Part shown: positions 47,291-60,179 of the stretch, in pieces
Layout: each line of letters begins with the position of its first letter
Position numbering within the stretch: position 1 is the first letter of the stretch
DNA from: Hoplostethus atlanticus
Taxonomy: Eukaryota; Chordata; Actinopteri; Trachichthyiformes; Trachichthyidae
Direction: 5' to 3'
Length of the DNA: 64,000 nucleotides
NCBI GenBank assembly: GCA_034670405.1
Contig: JAXDDX010000013.1
Coordinates: forward strand, 5,037,001-5,101,000
Made by a program: the position numbers and the translations under genes
Notes under the pieces: generated by a model
The model's input: only the letters and a program-made list of their open reading frames with translations
Database searches by the model: none
Told to the model about the DNA's origin: nothing

Positions 47291-47710
47291 AGCGCTGGTC
47301 CCAACCATCCACCGGGGACACATGGATTAGTTTTACAGGGGGAGGTGGGGTAAAAATAACCTCAGGTAACACTAGTCCTGTCAGCGCTGACGTCCTTGAG
47401 ATTGTTGGTGAATATTCTGCCATTTCCTCTTCTTCGGGACTCTTCTTCCGGCATTCACCCCAAACTGAGACCAGACCAATGTGTCACTCTTGCAGCCGTG
47501 CTGTATTGTTATTGTTTGAGAATGTCAATGTCAATTGCAGAAGTTACTAATGGAGAACAAAGACAAACGGCAGGAGGTGAGAGGGCGGAGTAAGGGCAAG
47601 AAAGTGAATGAGAGGAAGGGAGAGGGAATGTGTTTTTATGGGATCCATCACACAGAAATTACAAAAATTAAAGAAATTACACTGATTAAGGCAACAGTTT
47701 AAGGATTATT

Positions 47711-47755
47711 CAGGAAAGGAAAGGAAAGGAAAGGAAAGGAAAGGAAAGGAAAGGA
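47711..47755. repeat. (GGAAA)n microsatellite
   Basis: Eight to nine GGAAA units. Confidence 0.95.
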
Positions 47756-48339
47756 ATGCATAGGCAGATAATATATTTGGTGTTGAGGAGACAATGCAGT
47801 GTGGAGTGTATGAGTCACAAGAGTCCTTACACTCAGCACTTAATGCTGTGTCTTTGTGTGTGTGTGTGTGTGTTCAACCCTCCCAACATACACACAAACT
47901 CACACCTCCCCGGGGCCCCCTGTGAGGCAGGTGTTCACGTGTGCGGATGGGCATGTGTGTGTCTGTGTGTGTGTGGACTGTTTTTGGATACAGGCTGTCC
48001 TGTACGTAGTAGACCATATACTGACTTCATGTGCATTTGCCAAATTGCTATGTGGGCTGCACTGAAAAATGTGACTCAGAGAGGGGCTATTCTTAACTGG
48101 CTAAGAATAATATTTGCAGCAGCATCCATAACAGCTCCAACAGCACAGCTACATTAGCACATTCACTTGTACTAGAGTACTGCGACAACTGCCTCCAATG
48201 CCACCACTTCACTAGTCACCAAGAACACATACAGTATTATAAGACCATAACTAGCCATATTACCAAGATAATTAGAGTAATAAATTAATGAAAGTCCATG
48301 AATGAATGTCCATTTATCGTCAGTTGAAACCATACAATA

Positions 48340-48500
48340 GTGATTCAACCTACAGCTGGTTCATGATAGCTGTTCTAAACATCATCGTGGCTGAATGAGC
48401 AAAGAAAAGAGCGCCACCTACAGTAATTTCATCAACAGAAAAGCCAAAGAAAAAGTACTGGGCATACTGTTTGATTGACAAGTGATCTCTGTTTTTCAAC
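48340..48500 (+). repeat. Dispersed repeat, family D, copy 2
   Basis: GAGCGCCACCTACAG, CATCAACAGAAAAGCC and CTGTTTGATTGACAAGTGAT, as at 2.85 kb. Confidence 0.65.
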
Positions 48501-48737
48501 GGCGGGCTGCTCTCTGATCCTCTGCGCTGTCTGACAGAAAGCCGACTGATGCTAACGCTAACCTCCTGTAGACTTGGCTGCATGAAAAATGTGTCCAGAG
48601 GTGGAGCTGACCTGGGTTAATTTAGCCAGACGGGCAGGGGCATCGCACGCCCTTACCCCTGGCCCGTCAATAGCAGCAGCAGCATATGTCCACGTGCAGC
48701 CAGATGGCCAGGCTCTGTAATTGGGCTCTGGTATTAC

Positions 48738-48739
<2 letters not shown>

Positions 48740-48780
<41 letters not shown>
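48740..48780. repeat. (GA)n microsatellite
   Basis: About 20 GA units; accounts for the Arg/Glu and Ser/Leu repeat frames here. Confidence 0.95.
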
Positions 48781-48781
<1 letters not shown>

Positions 48782-48859
48782 GAATGGAATGGAATTTTGA
48801 CACATTTTCCTACTAGGCTATTGGACTCCATAGCCCAACTCCCAAACGGTGACAAAGAC

Positions 48860-50050
48860 ACCCATCCAAAATTACAAAAGGGGTGAGAAAGAGAGCCAAC
48901 TGGTCTTTCTATTATTCCTGGCTGGATGGGAGTTTTTTAGTCTTGATTCTTATGCTGCATTCCAGTCAGAAAGTCAGGAATTCCAGCTTCCCACTAAGAA
49001 AAAATGCAATTGAACCGCCCTTCAAATCAGAGAGTAAGAAACAAGATTTCTCAACCCTGAGGTTTCTGAGATGCAGTTAATCTCACGTCAATATGGCAGC
49101 ATAAACTGTAAACACTACACAGCATTACTTTTAACATGTTGGTGGTTCTCAAAATACATTTAAGTTCCATTTTCTGCATCACGTGACGTTAAATTTATCA
49201 AAACAATGATTATATGGTGTGGCAAACTGGGGGAAAGCCTGCCACTCCCAGACCCAATCTGAGAACATAAATGAGAATTTCAGCTCTAAAGCCAAATGGT
49301 AATGGCATGACGTGGCTAAATCTTGCAGTTTTATGGAGGATATTAAAACATTTAAAGGTAATATGATGAGGTAACGTTTTGAATCAGCAGCGACTACTTT
49401 CTTGTACTACTATGACTTGTTTTGTTGCCATAGGATGTGCAGGCAGTGGACGTCGGAGACTTTCCAAAGCTAAAAGTCGGCGTATTCCTTTAACAGAGGC
49501 GCACAGAGGCGTACACACATAGACACTCAGAAAAACACCATTAGAAAAACGCCAATAGTGCAGAGTGGGGCGATTTGTCATTGGCGTATGGGTCAGAGCT
49601 GTGACTTGGTCCCAGCGCTAGTGTCTGAGTTGAGGGCTGCCCTCTGGCTCAGGCTCCTATGAGACAATACTCAATTAGTGGCCTTCCTTAATGAGCCCCC
49701 CCCCCCCCCCGACTCCCCTCGCCAGCAGAAGCCACATTAGGCAACTAATAATCCCTGTCCAAAGCACCATGTACCATGATAAGCATTCAGCAAGTCATGT
49801 GTTCCCAAACATCATTGAGTGAGTTAATAGTACGTGGCGTGTTACATCCCTGTGGAAGGACAACCGTTACTCATCTGTCTCGTATCTCTATAGGATGTGG
49901 TTACTGTTGATTTTGCTAATTCATACACTTATTAAGTGCTTATTACGTGTTTTTTTTTCATGAATCATACTAGAACACTGTAAATGCCAGTGTATGTGTG
50001 TGTGTGTCGGTGGATGTCTATGTGTTGAAGATGAGAAGAGTTGTTTCTGT
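48860..50050. other. Intergenic stretch; candidate conserved segment 49610-49800
   Basis: 49610-49800 has no recognised repeat apart from a C run at about 49697. No gene recognised. Confidence 0.3.
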
Positions 50051-50059
50051 ATATATGGA

Positions 50060-50385
50060 GCGAGAGAGAGAGAGAGAGAGAGAGCCTGGGGGCAGAGTGC
50101 ATGTTAGGTTAGTGTGGGTGGAGAGGAAGAAAGATGGAGAGAGCAGAACAGAGGGAGATCCAGAAAGAAAAGAAAATCCAGCGGAGACAAATAGAAGAAA
50201 GAGACAAAATAGATGGAGAGAGTGGAGGGGAGGAGGAGGTAGACAGCCGAATACTGTAGCTTAGCTATTTGAGGAAAGAGGGAGGTAGAGACATGGATAT
50301 GAAGATGGAGAGGAAGAGGGAGGGGAGGGTAAAGAGAGTGAGATGGAATATGTGGAGAGAGGAAGATGTACAGTTTGTCTAGCTG
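50060..50385. repeat. (GA)n microsatellite and purine-rich tract
   Basis: GAGAGA run at 50060-50084 followed by some 300 bases rich in GGAGA/GAAAG. The frames on both strands are low-complexity. Confidence 0.8.
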
Positions 50386-50504
50386 CAACTGCAGGGAAAG
50401 AGAGTTAGATAAAAGGACAGTTGGTTTTCTTTAATCCTCATGGGTTGTTTCTTTCATTTTGAAGCACTCATTGCTGTGTGGTGTGGTGTTTGTTTTGTTT
50501 AGTC

Positions 50505-50615
50505 TCCATCTTTGGTGCTCAGCCTCACTGCTGTGGTGTTTCTGCACTGCACCTCCCAGAGATCACCTGTCAATCAAACAGTGCATGACGTCTTTTTCCT
50601 TGGATTTTCTGTAGA
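50505..50615 (-). repeat. Dispersed repeat, family D, copy 3
   Basis: CAGAGATCACCTGTCAATCA then AACAGTG and TTGGATTTTCTG, the reverse complement of the 2.85-kb copy. Confidence 0.6.
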
Positions 50616-50759
50616 CCTCAAAATTCAAAGGTTTATGGGTATGAGGAGACGGATGTTGACATCTGATAGCCAGCAGTTCCTCATGCTTGGAAAGCCTAGC
50701 ATAAAATGAAGCGAGGACAAACAGCAGTTGGACTGATGCTCATATTCAGATATTTCTTT

Positions 50760-52130
50760 ATGTGTTCTTAACTGGTATGAACACCAGAGAAGGTAAATTA
50801 CAGCAAAGAGTGCAGACAAGTCCATCATGCTGAGATACAGGGACTGGAATCAGATTGGTTTTGACTCCCTGGCCAAAATCTCTAACCTGGTGGGATGACA
50901 AGTTACCAAAACTATAGAACCTAAACTGACCAAATACAAAAAGGCAACAAAGCAAGCTTTTCTGGTTTGGACCAAAAAAAATGCACACTTCGGCTTATAC
51001 TTAGCCCACAAGAGCATAACAGATCAACAATATAGTGCCAAAATCAAAGTTGAGAAACGTCCATTGCTGTCCGTAGCTGCTACCTGCATCATTTTGTGAA
51101 ATTAGAACCTAAATATTTTTATGATATCGGATCAAAACAGTTTCCGCAGCTGTTTTAATAGGATTTTGTTTTTACTGTGCCATCATATGATATTGTGAAA
51201 ATCTTGTGCGCAGTGGCAGGGCAACATATGTTACCACACTGGGAGGCATGGCGGAGGCAGTGGTTTACTGTACATACAGCGCAGTAGTCCATGAGCTGCC
51301 AAGCAGTGGCCGTGTCCAGCTGGAAAACATTGTCCATGTTGCAACCCAACCTGCATGCCACAGTACAGATAAAGACAGGAAGTTGCACCCACAAAATGAA
51401 ATGATAAAAATGCATGCACTTTCAAAATGAAAGATGGCTTCTGCATGGGAGGATGCAAAAGACCTGCCAGAGATAAAGAGACATGTCTGTATACCTCTCT
51501 AAATTCCACCCTCCATTCCTCCCACTCATTGCACAATTCCCCCCACTCCTGCCAACCCATGTGCTGCTGGATGGAGACCCCCCCCCCCCCCCCTCCCTCC
51601 ATCCCCCCTCCCGGGTTACAAGCCCACGCTGGTTGCGTAACGTCCACTGGAGCAGCGGCGAGCTCCAGGGCCGAGGCCTGCTCAATTATTGAGAGCTCCT
51701 CCATCTCTCTATTGTTGGAGTGGAAATCTGCCAGCGAGCTGATCTCGGTGAAACTCGAGCCCTCGTGAATATGCCTCTTTTCAGGCACTTCTGGCAATAT
51801 TTGGCGAAAAAATTATAATTCTTCTTCTAAAAAAAAGCCAAAGACAACCGTATAGTATCTAGGCTGTCAGTGAACGCCACGGGAAGGAGAGGGCACGTTC
51901 AGTTAGGTATGAGACGAGATGAGGAGAAACAAGGCAACGGGAAGACGGCGTTACAAGCAAAGAGATTAGACCAATGGCAGCATGGGAGAGGTGGCCGGCG
52001 TATCTCTGACTTCTCACATACTGCAAGATAAAACTCATGTACTTAAAAAACGTCAGAGCTGATAGGGCAAGACATTAAAAGCACTGCACTACTGGTTTCT
52101 GTGATTGGATAGCGTGATTAATCAATCAAC
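50760..52130. other. Intergenic, no gene recognised
   Basis: Contains a C run at about 51580-51592. Several overlapping frames at 51.2-51.8 kb on both strands have no recognised domain. Confidence 0.5.
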
Positions 52131-52149
52131 CAATGTCTGAAATTTCGCC

Positions 52150-52300
52150 CACAATTGTTGGTTTTCTTTTTCTTTCTATTTAATTGTAATCTTGTGTTTT
52201 TATCCTATGTGATTTTAATGTAAAGCGTCTTTGTACCTAGAAAAGTGCTATACAAATAAAATGTATTATTGTTATTATTATTATTATTATTATTATTCAT
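52150..52300 (+). repeat. LINE-like 3' tail with (ATT)n
   Basis: AAAGCGTCTTTGTACC then AAAAGTGCTATACAAATAAA and an ATT run (52265-52298), a usual 3' end of L2-like fish elements. Confidence 0.6.
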
Positions 52301-53402
52301 AATAAAGATAAATATGATTTGAGATGTTGAAATGCATCATTTGAATGGACACCTACTGTATCGTGCATGTTAATGTATGTGCTTTAATTCTCAGAAACAT
52401 AGGGTTAATAGACACAACAGCTATTTTGGATCCTGTATCTACTCAGAAACATTATACAAATATATAACAAATATTTGGCCAAGAAGCAGTAAACCAATGC
52501 ACATTTTAGAAATCAAAATTGAAATATCTCAGCTTTTAAGGTGCCCTTCAGTGAGTTTTTTTTCTTTTCTGTACCAATCCAATGTTGGATTTTCAAAATC
52601 ATTCACTAGCTGTGGGCTAAGCAGGAAAAGGGGCACAAAATCAATAACTAATGAAGAAAAAGTGCTGGAAAGGCTGTTAAGTAATTGCACCCCCGTGTGT
52701 CATGCACATGGGTCACGTGGTATCACATTTCTTTTGGTCTGCAGAGTAATTACATCAGCCATTTATAAGCACATGCACACCACTATAAGAATGATATAGT
52801 TTAGGTAATATTATAAATATTCAAATCCAGATTGAGAGACTTTTATTTTTTAATTATTCAATATTCTTTTATAACACTAATTCATTTATTAATATTTAGT
52901 AATTATTTTATACAACTTTTGAAATAAAACATGTTTTCTCTGTGAACTCTTTCCTTTTTCATTCAAGAACAACCCCAAACTAACAAATCGACAAATGCCT
53001 GCACATACCGAAACTCAACGTCTTAAAATGCATCCAACGTATTTCTCTTTTTTGAGTTTTCGAGTAAATTTGTGGAGGTAGGGGATTTGGATGCATTTAT
53101 TTTAAACTCCAGGGACCACGTGTTCAATTCCTAGTTCATGTGAAGACGTTTTCTGTGAGTGAAGTTTTTATTGAACCCAGACCAAAATCTCACCCTAACC
53201 TCAACCAGATTGTTTCAGTTTCCTAACCTTAAGGTGTTTTACCTGCCGAAACGTAACTGCTAGCTAATTTTTTCAGATTCATTTCACCAAATTTTGTGAA
53301 AGTGTGTTGCCCTCTTCTTTGGGTTTCTAGATTGAATTCCACAGTGCATGAAGCAGCTGTAGTGAGGGTGACAGGAACATGTCTAGATGTTCCTCCCCGG
53401 TG

Positions 53403-53720
53403 AAGTACATTGTAAAAACTAGTGGAATCAACTCATCTTTAATCATTAGCTCAGTGCATATAGATGTGTTTGTCAATATCAACTTGCAATTGCTAGTTAT
53501 CAGCTTAAAATCATGAGTTCATGTCTTGTGACTTAAAGTTAGGAGTTGAAAGAACATCTTACCAAGCGTTCACTAAACTGAACATATTTAAGTTAATTTG
53601 TTACCTTATTAGCATACATCCCAGAATGCATTGGATATGAGTTAACTCTCCAGAAACCCTCTCTTCTTCTTGTTTGGATTAATAGGATGCAGACTTGCTA
53701 TTTATGGATTTTACAGTGAA
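53403..53720. mobile_element. MITE-like element with ACTGTAAAA-type ends
   Basis: Begins TACATTGTAAAAACTAG and ends TGGATTTTACAGTGAA, forming short inverted termini. Internal CATCCCAGAATGCATTGG is a fish-repeat-like block. Confidence 0.45.
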
Positions 53721-53764
53721 TCAGGGATGCTGGACCCTGGCTGATGTGCAACGTGGGTGCTGGC

Positions 53765-53862
53765 CCCTGGTGGATATGATGATAACCTTTATTTTATTTT
53801 GCCAGGAAAGACAAATTGAGAACAAAGCTCTGTTTCACAGTGGTGCCCTGAATACAACACGT

Positions 53863-53909
<47 letters not shown>

Positions 53910-54760
53910 CTTTATTGATCCCCAGGGGGAAATTCAGGAAATATAATGCTATACAGAGGTGAATGAACATAAACAGGTGTATAAAAGACAAATAGACAAA
54001 CAAAACATCCTCTAACTTAAAATCTTCAATGCCCACATATTGATCCAGTTTAAGGATATTTTGCAGTCCACTTATATGGTGCATAAAAAGTAAATGAATT
54101 GAGTGTGGTGTCCAATTACTCAGCTGTGTCATAAACAGTGATTATACATAAAAATGATTAAGGAGCGCCTTGTAAATAAACACGAGACAAGTGTAGTTCT
54201 CTCCGAACTGTGAGTGATGGCCATCCTACCCTCTCATAAAGAAGACAATGGTGTGTTCTAAAATTGGCACCGGTTATTCATCAAAGTGCACTATGATAAA
54301 CTGCATCAAGGGACCTGAGGGTGTTTAGCTGTAGCATGCATGCAAACATGAAACATTTCATTGATTGTAATTGTAATTGATCACCATATACAGTCCAGAT
54401 ATTCAAATTGATGTTTACCTCTAGTGAGAAAGCATGTAATTAGTCTTACTCGGATTTAGTACCAGTTTAAGTTTAATTAATGCGTTTTGGAAGATATGAA
54501 AATCTGACTTTATAACGGCGTTTATAACGGCTTGATCAATAGAAGGCGCTGATGATTAAATAACGTGATGTGTCATCAGCATAATTGTGAATAGAGCACA
54601 AGGGAATCTGTCTCGGTTAAATGGACCTGTATCATTTTTCAAATCATTTTGATTTTTAATCTCAGCAGGACTACCTCATTAAATGAATTAGTTACATCAC
54701 CTCCACTGATTATAGTTAGTTCCTGCTTTCCATAGGTAAAATGAACCGTTTGAAACCACA
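53765..54760 (-). repeat. LINE-like remnants split by a (TAGA)n-tailed insertion
   Basis: 53863-53909 is a TAGA microsatellite joined to ACTTTATTGATCCCCAGGGG and GAAATTC, the reverse of a common fish LINE 3' end. Flanking AT-rich sequence, with a block reading GTGTCATCAGCATAATTGTG at 54571, looks like an older LINE remnant on the minus strand. Confidence 0.5.
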
Positions 54761-54769
54761 ATACTGTAA

Positions 54770-55300
54770 ATCCTATTTTATACTACAAGCAAGAGTGAGA
54801 TCTCTGCTCCAATACGCAGCAAAATCCACTGACAATGACTGACCTTGGAAAGCAAGGCTTGATGATGCACAAAGTGGGCGAATGTTGGCACGAACCACAA
54901 ACGCCCCCTCTCCGATCCATCCATTGTATCTCTCTCTCGCACACAGACACACAGACACGGCTAACCTAATAGCCTCCCTGTCTCCTAGAGTTTCATTTTC
55001 CACTGGTGCGTTCCAGCTCTCACCTGAACCCGCATCAATCCATTCAAGCGGAAAGGACTTGAGCCGGGGGAGGGGGCGGGGGAAGGGGAGGAGGAGGAGG
55101 AGGGCATCTTCCTCTAACACAAAACACCAGACAAGCTCCATACAGCAGGGAACAAATAGTTGGCTCATTGGGTTACATTTCTTCCTCTCTCTGTCTCCGG
55201 CTGCTGACAAAGGGCTCCGAGAGCCAAGCCTAGCATCCATATGGGCTCACAGCACGGACAATTTCTGTTGTTATCTTTACAGTGCTAATGCCTATGTAGA
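54770..55300. other. Intergenic, locally GC-rich
   Basis: 55060-55110 is a G/A-rich tract (GGGGGAGGGGGCGGGG, GGAGGAGGA). Frames on both strands (54773-55240 minus, 54882-55313 plus) have no recognised domain. Confidence 0.4.
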
Positions 55301-55369
55301 TGATATTTTGTGAATATTCAATATCTTTCAATTTGTATTGCATAAGTATTCAGGATTTATCCCAGAATG

Positions 55370-55760
55370 TTGTTCTTGCCAGGGTGGAAAAGACTCTGAA
55401 ACAGCATTCAGGCCATCATGGGACACCAAAACTCTCCATTGAAACCCAGACTGAAGAAATTATTTTAGGGATAGCAGCTCTTTAACGCAGGGTGACCTAC
55501 TCCACCTATTCAATCGTAGGGAAAACTGAAACATTGGGCCTTTTAACAAATAACTAATTTGCAAAAAATATTATTGGAATAATTATTAATTATATTAAAA
55601 TGTGCAAAGAAAATAACAAATTCAATACAGCTTTTACAGTTTTTTGTAGCTGTGGTCAGGGAGGAAGCTCCATATTAGAGGTGCATGACTGGCTAATGGT
55701 CTGATATTTAATAAAAGATCAATATCAGCCGGACATATTATCAAACTAAGTCTAACTAGT
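55370..55760 (-). mobile_element. hAT-like MITE, family B, copy 5
   Basis: Reverse complement of the family: GGGTGGAAAAGCCTC-type block, ACACCAAAACTCTCCATTGA, AGCAGCTCTTTAACGCAGGG and a terminal GGTCTGATATT. Confidence 0.65.
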
Positions 55761-55954
55761 TTATACTCTTCACATTGTCCTGAAGAGGTATAATACATGT
55801 TCCACACAAAGAAACCAGCACACTATTATACTATAGGAAAAGGTTCAAAATCAAAAGGCTTACTGATGTGCTCCAGTGCAAAAAAAGTACACAACAAACA
55901 ACAAAATGTCTGTCCTACATTTTCCCCTACTGGTTTACTTGAAAGACCATGCAA

Positions 55955-56390
55955 TGCACTGTCTGGAATGAGTTTTTGAAGGCTGATCCCAATATCAATA
56001 TGTTTGGACTGATGATATTCATTGCCAATATTTTGTGTTGATATTTAATATCTTTTTTATTGCCAATAATTGCACATGTTCAATGTTTCCCCCTGAATTT
56101 TATTCTTGTCAGGGTTTCAAAAGCCCAGGATAATAACAAAAATAATTGAACACATTCATGCATACTTGTGTGGAATGTGATGAAAAAGGAATCAATTCAG
56201 GTTTATGGGCTTCCCATAGACAACCCCATGCAGTATTGATCAATTCTAGAATAAATACGTACTCAATCAAACTACATCGTATCCATCATATCAGAGGTGG
56301 GCCACACTGACTCGACTAGACCACATTTTTAATGAAAGGTCAATATCAGCCCCTTATATCAGTCTAAACATACCTCCACCACAAAATCTT
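55955..56390 (-). mobile_element. hAT-like MITE, family B, copy 6 (partial)
   Basis: GGCTGATCCCAATATCAATA, AATGTTTCCCCCTGAATTTT and AATATCAGCCCCTTATATCA resemble parts of family B in reverse. Confidence 0.45.
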
Positions 56391-56399
56391 GGGTACTAT

Positions 56400-58540
56400 A
56401 GATCGATCATGCTGGCCCACTGAGGTTGACTGGACTGCCATTCTGTGCTGCAGTGGTGAGCACACGATCTGACCCACTAAGGTCCATCTGTTCTGCTGAA
56501 ACTGAGGCTCTGCTCCAAGTAACACTTTGTACACGGTAGCTGCCGGTTTCAGAAAGTCAGATTTAAAGCTTTTTAAGACCTTTTTTAATGCTACCTGGAA
56601 TTAGATTGAAGACCAATTTAGACATTTAAAAAACAAAAACAATTGAACATAGCTAGTGAAAGTTCCGAAACTATAAATGAGCAGAATAAGAAGAAAATAA
56701 ATAAAAAAATGTTTAAGGCCTGAAATGTAGATAGTTTAAGATGTTTTTATAGTTTTTAATGGACCCATGGATACCCTGTCCAATGTTTTAACTATTCCAC
56801 ATTTAGAGGCGTGGACCATTCAGTTAAGTGCAAAGGAGGAACTGGCGGAGGGTACCCTTCGAGGAAACACTGTCAGAAGTCTTCCCTCACTGAGTGGGCG
56901 GTGGGGTGGAAAGATCCCCTTTCCTCTTGTCTCATATTGGGTTATTAAATATTCACATCTCCACTTTCTTGAGCGTGGTGCCTCTACCTTATGGGCTCTG
57001 GAAGGGGGAGGGGGAGTTAACCAAGGCCACTGTGAACTTGGAGTATAAAATACAAAAGGTCCCTGGGGATTTTCTCAGGAATTTCCATGAAAATGTAAAT
57101 GAATCAAGACCACAGCGGTCATTTTCATTGTGGCAGCCTTTGCTTATTACTAGCATTTCTATGCACCAGAAAAATGTATGCATGTTTCATTATGGCTCAC
57201 TTGGAGAATACACGTGTATAAATTGTGAACTGATATGAAAGACGTTGTAAAACAGTGGCTAACGACACACAACACATCAGGAAGCATGTACAGTTACTTG
57301 ATTAGCATGCAGAAATGAGTACATGCTGATCGCAGGATTTCAAACATGCCTCAGCATTTAGGTCATTCGGTAATTTACCCTGGATGGCTGCATAACCGAT
57401 TCAATTTAACCAAGGAATTACATGGACCAGGATCATTAAAATCCTATTAGTTCACGGTGGCACGGTAATCATTTATTGACGGTGACGCAGTGGGAATCCT
57501 GGCGGCAGCTCACGTTAAAGCAGGCATTGTCCAAAGTCTGAGATTAGAGAAATGCTATACAGAGAGTAAGGGAGCGGTGATGCGGAGAATTAGAAATGAT
57601 GACGTTGAAACGCTATCGCATGAAGTTCAAATCAAGTGCATGTTGATACCGGACTACACAGCGTAACACTGAAAATGTACGGTACAGGCAGGGATGTAGT
57701 GGATGGTAAACCCCCCTAAAACAAGTTTGCCCACCTTTTTGGCTTAACATGAATCTTGATGACTTTACTTCATAGTATACATGATAAAAAATATTATCAA
57801 ACTGATGAAAGGTCTGAGGATAGGGCTTTTAAAGGGGAAATAAAGCATTTATTGTGAAAATACAACAGAATTTGGTTCATATCAGTGGCTGTTTGCCTGG
57901 GGGGTCATAATTTACCTACCTTGTCATTACTTTAATTACTACTACATCATACTCTGTTAATACAGAATAACATAATAGTGTAGAAAGGAGATCTTTTCTT
58001 TACACAGTAATAGATTGGTCTACGGGTCCCTTCCCTTCACTTAAGGCAAGGTTGTGGTGGTAATTTAAGCAGGGGCAAAACCAAGTTCCTCCTCTCGGTG
58101 TCAATGGTTAGCCGTGCACACGAGGCCAGGGAGAGCTTATCATCACCTGTCACAGCATGTGATCCTTTAGAAGTCTGCTCCACATGCCCCGCTAACATTT
58201 TCCATAGCCCTCCTGCTCTTTATGAGGCTCTCTTTCCATGCACCTGTCCATTGTCAGCCGTGTAGCGAGGGACCAGACCAATCACAGCCTCCTTCCTCCC
58301 TCCCTCCCTCCTGCCCTCCTCTGTGGCCCGGCAATGACTCTCAACGTCTTGTCCAGATTCACAACACAATGAATACAGTAGCTAGGTGCAGTAGGTGTAG
58401 ACTTCACAGCTCTTGATTTGTAAGGTGATGCTCCTCTGAGTGGCTCTGTGCTGCAGCGAGCCAGCGTTTATAGAGGTGTTCTGAGGCTTAACTTAAAGTG
58501 GTAATCATCAAGATCGTTTTTTTTAATTTTATTTTGTCTC
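56400..58540. other. Intergenic; candidate regulatory stretch 57410-57660
   Basis: No gene recognised. 57410-57660 is repeat-free with mixed composition. A short fragment near 57690 (GGGATGTAGTGGATGG) resembles one at 5540. Confidence 0.3.
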
Positions 58541-58685
58541 CATTATCTGCTGTGGCGTTGCTGCACTGCACTTCCCAGAGATCCCTTGCCAATCAAACAG
58601 TGTGGCCCAGTACTACAACATGGATTTTCTGTTGATGAAGCTCGGGTTTCTGTAGGTGGCGCTCTTTTCTTTGTCTGTTTATTCA
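58540..58685 (-). repeat. Dispersed repeat, family D, copy 4
   Basis: CCAGAGATCCCTTGCCAATC, TGGATTTTCTGTTGATG and GTAGGTGGCGCTCTTTTC; reverse complement of copies 1 and 2. It abuts the LINE fragment. Confidence 0.65.
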
Positions 58686-58689
58686 TGTT

Positions 58690-59780
58690 TGACTATTGCT
58701 GCTCATGCTAACTACCAAGTTCTTCTTCTATTTATTCCAAACAGACTAATCTTTCTAGACATTCAACTAACTAACTGCCTTATAATATCTGGCACTCTAA
58801 ACATATTAAACGCCTCCAACAACAGAGCCAAACTGAGCCGAAAGCCAGATCCAAGAATACTCCATGAAGATCTCTTTTCTCACGCTTAGCTGACTGAATT
58901 CGGTGCCAAATCATACCATAAAAGCCTGGAATTTCTGTTTTTTTGCACAGATGTGTCAATTAGCCTATTCTTTTCAAAATAACTAGACAGCCTCTGTACC
59001 ACTACGCCAAAGAAAACCTTCCCTTCAACATTAAGTAAGCTAATAGGTCTAAACAGTCAACAGTCTTTCTCTTTAGAATGGGAATGAAAATCCGCCCCTG
59101 CTTTACGCCATGCTGTTTCTTCCAGACTTCCAACTTCATAAGCTTCCATAAGAACCTCAGCACCTCCAGCGCACTTTTGTACAATCGATAGGGGACTCTG
59201 AAGAAGCCCTTGTGCACCTCACTACATCTTGTACCTCTTTCCATTTTGGTGGGCTAACATCAAACTGAAATTCGATCTCTCCAATTGGTGGAATGTTGGG
59301 GGTCTGTGTTCAACTTTTACAACAAATCTTCAAGCTCCAGCTTTGTTACTCTTTTCCACTTTTCTCCTTGTTAAATTATGTTTTCACAAATGTAAATGGG
59401 TTCTTGTAAAATGCTATTCTGGCCTGCTCTTTTTCCTGTTTTTCCTGGTATTCTCTGCTGTCCTTAATACTGCCAATCACTTCTTCACATCTGCCAGCAA
59501 TCAATTTAAACCTTTATCATCATTTGTAGCCTTCCTCCAGTGCCTCCTAAGCTGCCTTCTCTCCCAGATAACTCTATCTAGCTTTTGTTGTCTCCAGGAT
59601 TTAACTACCTCAACACCTGGCTTCTTCCTTTCCTCAAAGACTATTAATAATTTCCCATATCCCGCTTTAAGCAGCCGCTGGCCATTTATCTCTGGGCTTC
59701 TGAGCACATATCTTTTTTGGCTGGCTGACCTTCCTCGGTGCTAGAACTTGCCTCCATGGCAGAGGCGTTGATGTCCTGAT
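58690..59780 (-). pseudogene. Decayed non-LTR retrotransposon reverse transcriptase fragment
   Basis: Read on the minus strand in shifting frames. 59707-59501 gives a basic linker (ERRQLRRHWRKA) typical of the region before RT in a common fish non-LTR element group. 59200-59090 gives RVPYRLYKSALEVLRFLWKL. 59045-58940 gives FRPISLLNVEGKVFFGVV followed by RLSSYFEKNRLIDTSVQK, and about 58880-58840 gives DLHGVFLDLA then FGSV (RT motif A region). These are recognised RT landmarks in the right order. Stops and frameshifts break the frame and the later RT motifs (YADD, thumb) are missing, so it is dead. Its 3' side joins family D repeat. Confidence 0.75.
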
Positions 59781-59944
59781 GCCCTTGGACTTTACCCGAT
59801 CCAACCCAACCTCCCTTGGTGTATTTTGAGGCCCTTTAAGGCCCCTAGAGTAGGGGTCAGTATCACCATCTTATCCAGAAAGGATAAGGCTTTTGTTCCA
59901 ACCAAGCAGTAGCAAACCTGCTTCTACTAATCAAGGTCCTTAGC

Positions 59945-60175
59945 AAAGACTAGTGGTTGGTTTGAGAAGAGCCAGCTGAGGTGTTTCGGGCACCTGGTAA
60001 GGATGCTGAGGGGGCTACATCTCCAAGCATGCCTGGGAATGTCTGGAGATCCCTGTGAGGAACAGGGGGAAGTTGCTGGGGAAAAGGACATCTCGGTTGA
60101 TCAACTTGCCTTGTTGCCACAGCAACCCTAATTTGGCTAAGCAGCTAGGAACTGAATGGATGGATGTTTTTCATG
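59945..60175 (+). mobile_element. Rex3-like LINE 3' end
   Basis: Contains CAGCTGAGGTGTTTCGGGCA, GGAGATCCCTGTGAGG, GGGGAAAAGGACATCTCGGT and CTAATTTGGCTAAGCAGCT with a tail GAATGGATGGATG. This resembles the 3' end of Rex3-type fish retrotransposons. Confidence 0.55.
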
Positions 60176-60179
60176 TAAG

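Noticed and set aside
53794-54132. Minus-strand frame with Ile-Tyr-Leu-Ser repeats
   Set aside because: Translation of the TAGA microsatellite and LINE tail.
59229-59744. 171-codon plus-strand frame rich in Leu/Phe/Ser
   Set aside because: It is the antisense of the decayed LINE, whose minus-strand translation gives true RT landmarks.
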